Shown: piece after piece, positions 4,923-10,769 of the stretch | Layout: every line of letters starts with the position of its first letter | Numbering within the stretch: the first letter of the stretch is position 1 | NCBI GenBank assembly: GCA_001563965.1 | Contig: LKMS01000039.1 | Location: 1 to 10,769, forward strand | Direction: 5' to 3' | Source of the DNA: Haloferacaceae archaeon PL-Br10_E2g29 | GTDB taxonomy: Archaea; Halobacteriota; Halobacteria; Halobacteriales; Haloferacaceae | DNA length: 10,769 nt | Notes under the pieces: generated by a model | The model's input: only the letters and a program-made list of their open reading frames with translations | What the model was told of the DNA's origin: nothing | The model's database searches: none | Made by a program: the position numbers and the translations under genes

Positions 4923-7457
4923 TCAGTCGGCGTTTGCCTGCCAGTTGCGAACCGTGTCGGCACCGACGCCGTCGACCTCGCCCGCCAGCTCGTCGGGATC
5001 GGCGTCCTTCAGCCCTTTCACGTCCTCGATACCGGCTATTTTCAGTTTCTCGGCAGTCTTTTCGCCGATGCCTTTGACGCTTTCGAGCGTCGACCCGTTC
5101 TGTCGGGCCTGGTACTCGCGGTAGTTGCAGATCGGACAGCCCAACTCCCACGGTTCGCGGTCGTCGTCCTCGTAGCGGATCACGAGTTCGGGCAGGCCGT
5201 GTTCCTCGCAGTGATCCTCTGTCACCTCGATCTCACCGCGTCGCGGCAGCGGCAGCGAGTACTCGCAGTCGGGATAGCGCGTACAGCCAACCAGTCGTGA
5301 GCCGTTGCGGAGTCGTTTGATCGCCAACTCGCCGCCGTGGTTTTGGTGGCAGTCGGGACACACCCCAATGATCTCGTCGTCCTCCTCGTCGGCCGCGTCG
5401 GCCTGACACTGCGGACAGCCGTGGGTGAACGTTTTGCGTCCGGCGAGCATTTTGATCTCGCGCAGACCGTGTTCCTCGCACTCGGCTTCGAGAATGAGCG
5501 GTTTGCCGGTCGACGGCAGCGGGAGCGTGTAGGTACAGTCGGGATAGCCGTTACAGCCGACGAAGTACGAGCCGTACCGGCTTTTGCGGACGAGGAGGTC
5601 GTCACCGCACTCGGGACACGGCCCCAGCGTTTTGTCGGCTTTCAGCGAGTCCTGAATGTGTTTGCCGATCTCCTCGCGCGACTCGGTCAGATCGTCGAAC
5701 ACCGATTCGAGCAGCCGCTTGGACTCCGCCGTTACCTCGTCGAAGTTCTTCTCACCCGCCGCAATCGCCTGCATATCGGCTTCGAGTTGGGCAGTCATGT
5801 TCTCGGAGACGACCTGATCGGCGAACTCCTCGGCGGCCTCAACGACGGCGCGCGCGAGCATCGTCGGCCGCGGCGGATCGTTCTCGATGTAGCCGCGGTC
5901 GTACAGTTTTTCGATAGTGTGGTGTCGCGTCGACTTCGTGCCGATGCCCATTTTCTCCATCGTCTCGATCAGCCGTGACTGTCCGTAGCGACGCGGTGGC
6001 TGGGTCTCTTTGGCCTCGATGCGGGTGTCAGTGATCGAGAGCGACTCGCCCTCCTCGACGTCCGGAACGTGCGTTTCAGATTGGCTGAAGTAGGGGTACA
6101 CTTCGTGGTAGCCCGCCTCCAACAGCCGCTTTCCGTTGGCCTTGAGCGTGATTGTCGTCTCCTCGCCGGCGACCGACACATCACCGATTGCGGCAACGAC
6201 TTTGAGGTGTTCCCACGTCGCGTCGTCGGCAACGGTGGCAAAGAAGCGCCGAACGACGAGTTCGTACACCTCCCACTCGTCTTTCGAAAGTTCGCCACGG
6301 TTCGGCAGCTCGCCGGTCGGATGGATTGGCGGGTGGTCGGTCGTCTCGTTGTCGCCGGCGGTGGGTTCGATCTCGTCGGCCGCAAGCAGCAGTTCGGCGT
6401 GCTCGCCGAAGGTCGCGTGATCGGTAAACTCGCCGAGCAGTTCGCGCGGGTCGAGGTCCTCGGGATACACCGTATTGTCGGTGCGGGGGTAGGTGAGATA
6501 GCCCGCCGTGTAGAGGTCTTCGGCGATGCTCATCGCGCGCTGGGCTGAGTAGTTGAGCGAGCCCGCCGCGCGGATGAACTGGGTCGTGTTGAACGGCGCG
6601 GGCGGTTTGTCGGTCCGGGTTCGACGGCGAACCGAGTCGACGGCGGCCGCCTCGGTGTCGGCGAGCACCGCATAGACGGCCTCGGCGCGGTCGCCATCCC
6701 AGATCCGCTCGGCCTCGTTGCCGTCCTCGTCGCGGTAGAAGTACTGCGCCTCAAAGCCGCCCGCATCGCGTTTTTCGAGGGCCGCAAACAGCTCCCAGTA
6801 GTCCTCGGGGTCGAAGGCGTCGATTTCGCGTTCGCGGTCGACGATCAGTTTCAGCGTTGGGCCCTGTACCCGACCGACCGAAATGAAGTCCTCACCCAAC
6901 TGCCGTGCCGACAGCGAGAGAAACCGGGTGAGGGCGGCCCCCCAGAGGAGGTCGATGATCTGGCGAGCCTCGCCGGCGGCGGCGAGATCGAAGTCGAGGT
7001 CGTCGGGATTGTCGAAAGCGTTGTGGACTTCGCGTTCGGTGATCGACGAGAACCGAACCCGGTCGATCTCGACCTCCTCGTTGACCTCGCGAACCAGTTC
7101 GTAGGCCTCCTTGCCGATCAGTTCGCCCTCGCGGTCGTAGTCGGTGGCGATGGTAACGCCGCTCGCGCGGCGGGCGAGTTGCCGGAGCGCACGAACGATG
7201 TTCTCTTGGGTCGGGTGTTTGGCGATCGGGGCGTCGATCAGTTCGACGGGTTCGACGTCGCGCCAGTCGTTGTACTCGGCGGGGAAGTCGACGCCGACGA
7301 CGTGGCCCGAGAGGCCGATACAGCGTGTGCCGCCCCATCTGTAGACGTTGACGCCGTTGACCCGCTCGACGGCAGCGCTCTCGCCGCTGAGGATGTCGGC
7401 GATCCGTCTGGCGGCGTTGTCCTTTTCGGTGATGATCAGTGCGGGGCCGCGACTCAT
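4923..7457 (-). CDS. topA: DNA topoisomerase I (type IA) with zinc-finger and HhH tail
   Basis: This 844-aa type IA topoisomerase relaxes negatively supercoiled DNA by cutting one strand through a 5'-phosphotyrosine. The TOPRIM domain at the N-terminus has LIITEKDNAARRIA (7-20) with the general acid Glu11, and the metal-binding DYDRE (106-110). SVGRVQGPTL (193-202) follows. The catalytic tyrosine is Tyr323 in LTYPRTD (321-327). DHPPIHPTG (374-382) and MGIGTKSTRHHTIEKLYDRG (503-522) are the other core motifs. The tail holds four cysteine modules: C614/617/635/641, C660-H663-C681-C684, C700/703/725/731 and C750-H753-C774-C777. A helix-hairpin-helix region follows at about 788-840 (GIGEKTAEKL, DGVGADTVRNW). 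ATG 7457 puts the TOPRIM motif at the proper distance and has GGTTTAGG 26-33 nt upstream. All catalytic residues are present, so it should be active. Helix-hairpin-helix tails bind DNA in other proteins. Confidence 0.96.
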   Translation of the reverse strand: MSRGPALIITEKDNAARRIADILSGESAAVERVNGVNVYRWGGTRCIGLSGHVVGVDFPAEYNDWRDVEPVELIDAPIAKHPTQENIVRALRQLARRASGVTIATDYDREGELIGKEAYELVREVNEEVEIDRVRFSSITEREVHNAFDNPDDLDFDLAAAGEARQIIDLLWGAALTRFLSLSARQLGEDFISVGRVQGPTLKLIVDREREIDAFDPEDYWELFAALEKRDAGGFEAQYFYRDEDGNEAERIWDGDRAEAVYAVLADTEAAAVDSVRRRTRTDKPPAPFNTTQFIRAAGSLNYSAQRAMSIAEDLYTAGYLTYPRTDNTVYPEDLDPRELLGEFTDHATFGEHAELLLAADEIEPTAGDNETTDHPPIHPTGELPNRGELSKDEWEVYELVVRRFFATVADDATWEHLKVVAAIGDVSVAGEETTITLKANGKRLLEAGYHEVYPYFSQSETHVPDVEEGESLSITDTRIEAKETQPPRRYGQSRLIETMEKMGIGTKSTRHHTIEKLYDRGYIENDPPRPTMLARAVVEAAEEFADQVVSENMTAQLEADMQAIAAGEKNFDEVTAESKRLLESVFDDLTESREEIGKHIQDSLKADKTLGPCPECGDDLLVRKSRYGSYFVGCNGYPDCTYTLPLPSTGKPLILEAECEEHGLREIKMLAGRKTFTHGCPQCQADAADEEDDEIIGVCPDCHQNHGGELAIKRLRNGSRLVGCTRYPDCEYSLPLPRRGEIEVTEDHCEEHGLPELVIRYEDDDREPWELGCPICNYREYQARQNGSTLESVKGIGEKTAEKLKIAGIEDVKGLKDADPDELAGEVDGVGADTVRNWQANAD

Positions 7458-7482
7458 TGCGCCGAGATACGCCGCTTTATGG

Positions 7483-7490
7483 CCTAAACC
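7483..7490 (-). promoter_or_regulatory. Putative topA promoter
   Basis: On the minus strand GGTTTAGG has its TTTA core 28-31 nt before ATG 7457, preceded by GAAA. This fits the TATA position of a leaderless archaeal transcript. No SD is seen before the ATG. Confidence 0.5.
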
Positions 7491-7550
7491 TTTCGCGACG
7501 CCGATTCACCGCCATCGGGTGATCTCAAGCCGTAACAATCGTCGGTACGG

Positions 7551-7577
7551 TTTTGCCCACGGCACGCGAAAAGCGTG
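7551..7577 (+). promoter_or_regulatory. TATA-like element and start-proximal inverted repeat
   Basis: TTTT at 7551-7554 lies 26-29 nt before ATG 7580. Between it and the ATG is a perfect inverted repeat CACGC-GAAAA-GCGTG (7563-7577), ending 2 nt before the start codon. If the transcript is leaderless, this would be an operator-like DNA site over the initiation region. If a short leader exists, it would form a hairpin at the start. Either role is inference. Confidence 0.45.
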
Positions 7578-7579
7578 GT

Positions 7580-7867
7580 ATGCTCAAACTGCTTGTCGGC
7601 ATCTTCGGCCTGATCGAACTGCTCTACCCCGAACGGTTCATTCGGGCGCTCACTCGCGTCGCCTACGAGTACGAGGGCGACGCGCCCGTCGCCAAACCGT
7701 GGGTCGTCACCGCCGCCCGAATCGAGGGGCTCGTGATTCTCGGCGTCGTCATTTACGCGGCGCTCAAACCCACCTGCTCGTGTCGGTTCCTGTGTCGGTC
7801 GGCCGCTGACAGCGACGACGACACCGCAGACGACGCCGATGGCGACACTGTCGACCGAATCGACTGA
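7580..7867 (+). CDS. Unrecognised 95-aa membrane protein with Cys cluster and acidic tail
   Basis: I cannot assign a known family name to this 95-aa protein. Its order is clear. A hydrophobic N-terminal helix (1-15, LKLLVGIFGLIELLYP) leads to an amphipathic stretch FIRALTRVAYEYEG (20-33), then a membrane segment at about 41-61 (VTAARIEGLVILGVVIYAAL). Next comes a cysteine cluster TCSCRFLC (65-72, Cys66, 68 and 72) and a strongly acidic tail (about 77-95, ADSDDDTADDADGDTVDRID). The cysteines sit at the membrane edge and could bind metal or form disulfides, but no motif settles that. ATG 7580 is chosen over TTG 7553 because the hydrophobic helix starts there and a T-rich element lies 26-29 nt before it. 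It is divergent from topA (122 nt between starts) and lies 62 nt before the multi-drug export gene. Acidic composition and codon pattern are those of the neighbours, so it is probably a real resident gene. Confidence 0.75.
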   Translation: MLKLLVGIFGLIELLYPERFIRALTRVAYEYEGDAPVAKPWVVTAARIEGLVILGVVIYAALKPTCSCRFLCRSAADSDDDTADDADGDTVDRID

Positions 7868-7871
7868 TTGT

Positions 7872-7892
7872 TTGCGCAATCGGCTTTCCGAT
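7872..7892 (+). other. Adjacent palindrome and hairpin between two genes
   Basis: Directly after the stop at 7867 are the 8-bp palindrome TTGCGCAA (7872-7879) and the hairpin ATCGG-CTTT-CCGAT (7879-7892). A T-rich TTGTTT precedes them. They could form the 3' end of the upstream transcript or lie in the promoter region of the gene at 7930, for which GATACG (7895-7900) and CATACG (7903-7908) are weak TATA candidates. Confidence 0.35.
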
Positions 7893-7929
7893 TCGATACG
7901 CCCATACGACCACCGAACCTGCTGACCGT

Positions 7930-8523
7930 ATGGAGACTGCGGCTCTCGCTGTTGAAACCCTGATCAACGGCTGGTTCGTCGACGGCGGGTTCGCGAGTTC
8001 GCTCGTTGGCGCCGACGCCGGGTCAGTCACGGCTGTCGACGGGTGGGCACGCGAGCTGCTCGCGGATTCCGACGGCTTGCTCCGCTATCTCCTCATTTTC
8101 CTGTTGGCGGCAACGCCGTTGGTCGAAATTCTGGTCGTGATTCCGATTGGGGTTGCACTCGGCTCACCGCCCGTCGGCGTCGCCATCGCGGCCTTTCTTG
8201 GCAACGTTCTGCCGATTTATCTCATTATTGTCGGCTACGAGCGGCTTTCGGTGATTCGTTCGCGTCGCCGGGGTGACGATGACGACTCCCCATCGAGTCG
8301 GCGGCAGCGCGCCCAACGCGTCTGGGATCGTTACGGCCTGCCGGGGCTGGCGCTCGCCTCGCCCATCGTGACCGGCGTTCACCTCGCGGCGTTGCTGGCG
8401 CTTGGGTTTGGCTCGATGCGGCGGCCGACCGCACTCTGGATGACCGCGAGTATCGCGCTGTGGACCGCCATTATCACCGCCGCCTCGGTTGGTGCGCTCT
8501 CGGCGATCACGACGCTGTTTTGA
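7930..8523 (+). CDS. Small multi-drug export family membrane protein
   Basis: This 197-aa polytopic protein resembles the putative small multi-drug export family (Pfam Sm_multidrug_ex). The core begins at LLRYLLIFLLAATPLVEILV (50-69) and continues with VIPIGVALGSPPVGVAIAAFLGNVLPIYL (70-98), the proline- and glycine-rich membrane pair typical of the family. A charged cytoplasmic loop (109-130, RSRRRGDDDDSPSSRRQRAQR) is followed by RYGLPGLALASPIVTGVHLAALLALGFG (134-161) and a last hydrophobic segment (168-195). Residues 1-48 form a less conserved leader. The family name comes from a proposed drug export role, and transport by this protein is not shown by the sequence. ATG 7930 has no SD. Weak TATA-like elements lie 23-35 nt upstream. 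It stands on the same strand as its neighbours with gaps of 62 and 94 nt, so an operon is uncertain. Confidence 0.83.
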   Translation: METAALAVETLINGWFVDGGFASSLVGADAGSVTAVDGWARELLADSDGLLRYLLIFLLAATPLVEILVVIPIGVALGSPPVGVAIAAFLGNVLPIYLIIVGYERLSVIRSRRRGDDDDSPSSRRQRAQRVWDRYGLPGLALASPIVTGVHLAALLALGFGSMRRPTALWMTASIALWTAIITAASVGALSAITTLF

Positions 8524-8617
8524 TGACTGCTGACCGGGAGCATGGCGAGTTGCGCAGCTACTGTTCGACCGTTCGTCGACCACAACTCCCACGTACTCGC
8601 GCCGCGTAGGTCGCGCC

Positions 8618-9280
8618 ATGACACGGCTCCTCGTTGTTGGCGGCAGCGGCTTCATCGGCAGAGAACTCTGCCGGCAGGCGGTCGAAGCGGGCCACGAGGT
8701 CCGCAGCGTTTCGCACGGCGGCCGCCCCGACATCGGCGTCGGCCCCGGAACCAACTGGGCGGAATCGGTCGAGTGGACGAGCGCCGACCTGTTTGCGCCA
8801 AACGTCTGGCGCGACCGCCTCCGCGGGGTCGACAGCGTCGTCCACGCGGTCGGGATCGCCCACGAGTCGCCGAAGACGGGCAGGACGTTCGAGCGACTCA
8901 ACGGCGATTCGGCGATTCTCACCGCGCTCGAAGCCGAGCGCGCCGGCGTCGAGACGTTCGTCTTTCTCTCGTCTGCGGCGAAGTATCCGACCGCCAGAGG
9001 GGCGTATCTACAGTCGAAACGGCGGGCCGAACAGGCGATTGCGGGTCTCAATCTCGACACCGTCGTGCTCCGTCCCGGTCCGGTCTACGGTCCTGACCAG
9101 CCGCATTTTCCCCGCCCACTCAACGTGCTCTGTCAGCTCGTCGACCGGGTTCCCGCGATCACGACCCGACTGGGAACGGCCCGCCCGATCGCCGTCGAAC
9201 AGGTCGGGCGTGTCGCGCTCGACAGCGCCGTCGACCCCGACCAGCGACTGTTGACCGTCGAGGACATCGTCACGGCGTGA
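8618..9280 (+). CDS. NAD(P)-binding atypical SDR / epimerase-like protein
   Basis: This 220-aa Rossmann protein is of the extended or atypical short-chain dehydrogenase type, close to the NDUFA9-like group. The N-terminal strand and dinucleotide loop are LLVVGGSGFIGRELCRQA (4-21), with GGSGFIG at 8-14. Next is VDSVVHAVGIAHESP (71-85), then FVFLSSAAKYPTARGAYLQS (114-133), where Ser118 or Ser119, Tyr130 and Lys134 form the SDR triad pattern. VVLRPGPVYGP (149-159) follows. The C-terminal part (160-220) is short, so the substrate-binding lobe is reduced compared with sugar epimerases (about 300 aa). NAD(P) binding is likely. The substrate is unknown, and a chaperone-like role, as for NDUFA9, is as plausible as catalysis. 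ATG 8618 starts three residues before the first strand. The neighbours are transporters and give no pathway clue. Confidence 0.88.
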   Translation: MTRLLVVGGSGFIGRELCRQAVEAGHEVRSVSHGGRPDIGVGPGTNWAESVEWTSADLFAPNVWRDRLRGVDSVVHAVGIAHESPKTGRTFERLNGDSAILTALEAERAGVETFVFLSSAAKYPTARGAYLQSKRRAEQAIAGLNLDTVVLRPGPVYGPDQPHFPRPLNVLCQLVDRVPAITTRLGTARPIAVEQVGRVALDSAVDPDQRLLTVEDIVTA

Positions 9281-9319
9281 TCCACGCGCGGCGGACAGTA
9301 CGGCGGCTGTGTGGCTGTT

Positions 9320-9330
9320 GGAACCGTTCC
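9320..9330 (+). promoter_or_regulatory. 11-bp inverted repeat upstream of MATE start
   Basis: GGAAC-C-GTTCC is a perfect 5-1-5 palindrome that ends 11 nt before GTG 9342. If translation starts at GTG 9309 it is coding instead. A regulator site is possible but not shown. Confidence 0.25.
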
Positions 9331-9341
9331 GCGAGGCAGCC

Positions 9342-10769
9342 GTGAGCCCACGCAGCGCGCCGGTCGATATGACGACCGGCCCGGTCACGCCGAAGCTGCT
9401 GACGCTGGCGTGGCCGCTCGTTCTCGGCAACCTGCTGCAGACGTTCTACAATCTCGCGGATATGTTCTGGGTCGGCCGCGTGAGCGGTGATGCTGTTGCG
9501 GCCGTCTCGCTCATGTTCCCGCTGTCGTGGATGTTCGTCTCGACGGCGATGGGCATCACGGCCGCAACCATCGCGCTCGTCAGCCAACACATCGGCGCGG
9601 GCAACCGGCGGCGTGCCGATCGAATCGTCGCCCAGTCGGCGGTGTTGGCAACGGTCGTTGCCACCGCGCTCGCGGCAATTGGCCTCGCGGTTCGCGAACC
9701 GCTGTTGCGGACGATGGGTGCCCGCGATCAGGTGTTCGTTGAGGCGCTTGCGTACATCGAAATCATCTTTCTCAGCCTGCCGTTGACGTTCATTTTTTTC
9801 GCGTTTCGCTCCTCGCTGCAGGGCGCTGGCGACACGAAAACGGCGATGTGGCTGATGGTGCTGTCGGCCGGCCTCAACGTCGTGCTCGACCCGTTTTTCA
9901 TTCTCGGCTGGGGGGCGTTTCCGGCACTCGGCACGCAGGGCGCGGCGGTGGCGACGTTCATTGCCCGCGCGTTTGCCGCCGGCGCTGGCATCTACATTCT
10001 CGTTCGCGGTGGTTACGGCGTCGAACTCCGACTTCGTGAACTCAAACCCGACTGGGAACTGCAGCGCAAACTCCTGCGTATCGGCGCGCCCGCGACCATC
10101 GACGGCTGGGCGCGAAGCTTCGCGGCGGTCGTGATGGCCGCGTTCGTTGCCCGGTTCACCGTGGCCGCCATCGCCGCCTACGGCATTGGCGTCCGGCTGA
10201 TGTCGATCTCGTGGACCGTTTCGGGAGCGGTCGCCGATGCGACCGCGACCGGCGTCGGCCAGAACCTCGGGGCCAAAACCCCGCGTCGGGCCGCCGAGGT
10301 GACGTGGAAAGCGACCGCCGCGACGATGGCGATTCTGTTCTGTGCCGCCGGCCTCGTCGTCACCTTCCCCGCCGTCGCCATCGGGATCTTCATCGACGAC
10401 CCCGCTGTGATCGCCGAGGGAATCGTCTTTTTGCGGATCATCGCGCCGTTTTGGGCCTTCTTTGGCGGCGTGATGGTGATTCAGGGAGCGTTCCGCGGCG
10501 CAGGCGTGACGACGGTGGCGATGGTTCTCTCGTTTCTCTCACGGTGGCTCTTTCGGATTCCAGTCGCGCTGGTGGTGGCGTTTGGCTGGGCCTACACGAT
10601 TCCTGGGACGGGGCTGACGCTTGCGGGGCTTGACTGGGGTGTCGAGGGGCTGTGGTGGGCCTACGCCTTCGGCGCGTTCGCGTCGTTTCTCGTTGCGGTG
10701 GCGTGGTTTCGCCGTGGGACGTGGAAAGGCGGTGTCATCGACGCCGACCAGCCGCAGTCGACACCGACC
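9342..10769 (+). CDS. MATE family efflux transporter (3' end beyond window)
   Basis: The frame is open from GTG 9342 to the window edge (476 codons) without a stop. It encodes a multidrug and toxin extrusion (MATE) transporter, an inner-membrane antiporter that uses a Na+ or H+ gradient to expel cationic organic compounds. Family marks are TTGPVTPKLLTLAWPLVLGN (11-30), then LLQTFYNLADMFWVGRVSGD and MFPLSWMFVSTAMGITAATI in the first bundle. FRSSLQGAGDTKTAM and NVVLDPFFILGWG follow. The second half has YGIGVRLMSISW, GQNLGAKTPRRA and GGVMVIQGAFRGAGVTT. The two-bundle order is complete, so probably only a few to some twenty residues are missing. The tail (DADQPQSTPT) already looks like a hydrophilic C-terminus. 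Start alternatives in frame are GTG 9309 and ATG 9369. None has a clear SD, and 9342 is my choice by proximity to the first conserved block. Confidence 0.9.
   Translation, partial: MSPRSAPVDMTTGPVTPKLLTLAWPLVLGNLLQTFYNLADMFWVGRVSGDAVAAVSLMFPLSWMFVSTAMGITAATIALVSQHIGAGNRRRADRIVAQSAVLATVVATALAAIGLAVREPLLRTMGARDQVFVEALAYIEIIFLSLPLTFIFFAFRSSLQGAGDTKTAMWLMVLSAGLNVVLDPFFILGWGAFPALGTQGAAVATFIARAFAAGAGIYILVRGGYGVELRLRELKPDWELQRKLLRIGAPATIDGWARSFAAVVMAAFVARFTVAAIAAYGIGVRLMSISWTVSGAVADATATGVGQNLGAKTPRRAAEVTWKATAATMAILFCAAGLVVTFPAVAIGIFIDDPAVIAEGIVFLRIIAPFWAFFGGVMVIQGAFRGAGVTTVAMVLSFLSRWLFRIPVALVVAFGWAYTIPGTGLTLAGLDWGVEGLWWAYAFGAFASFLVAVAWFRRGTWKGGVIDADQPQSTPT

Noticed and set aside
7872..7882. TGCGCAATCG shared with the sequence after the lipid-synthase stop (3147-3156, minus strand)
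   Set aside because: A shared 10-mer is expected by chance in a window of this size, and the surroundings differ.
1..10769. CRISPR array, insertion sequence, tRNA, rRNA, integrase or defence gene
   Set aside because: I found no regular repeats with spacers, no terminal inverted repeats with a transposase, no tRNA T-loop and acceptor pattern, and no defence-type protein motifs.

Overview
The window is an ordinary-looking stretch of haloarchaeal (class Halobacteria) chromosome. Three things point there. The proteins are rich in Asp and Glu (ScpA, TopA). A GC-rich background holds many long antisense shadow frames. Most genes start at or next to a TATA-like element 25-31 nt upstream, as in leaderless haloarchaeal transcripts. 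A geranylgeranylglyceryl phosphate synthase of archaeal ether-lipid synthesis confirms an archaeon. The genus cannot be named from sequence alone.

Layout: 1-1277 holds the last 79 codons of an SMC ATPase and the complete kleisin ScpA, a chromosome condensation operon on the + strand. 1367-2551 (+) is a DUF418/YeiB-type membrane protein. 2591-2944 (-) is a small DUF5658-like membrane protein. 3161-3886 (-) is geranylgeranylglyceryl phosphate synthase, divergent from a DUF2237 protein at 4054-4425 (+). 4487-4762 (-) is an unrecognised AT-richer small membrane protein. 4923-7457 (-) is a full-length type IA topoisomerase with a duplicated zinc-finger tail and a helix-hairpin-helix end. Downstream on + are an unrecognised 95-aa protein (7580-7867), a small multi-drug export family protein (7930-8523), an atypical short-chain dehydrogenase-like NAD(P)-binding protein (8618-9280), and a MATE exporter (9342 to the window edge, last codons missing).

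Functionally these are mostly independent housekeeping units: chromosome architecture (SMC/ScpA, TopA), membrane lipid synthesis, and a run of membrane transporters and small membrane proteins. I see no defence system, CRISPR array, insertion sequence, tRNA or rRNA, and no clear new multi-gene system. The best non-coding signals are a 26-bp near-perfect palindrome between the divergent lipid-synthase and DUF2237 genes, shorter inverted repeats close to three start sites, and a four-copy GGCTCA array at 10-11 bp spacing just after the DUF418 gene. The AT-richer orphan membrane gene beside topA is the likeliest recent arrival.
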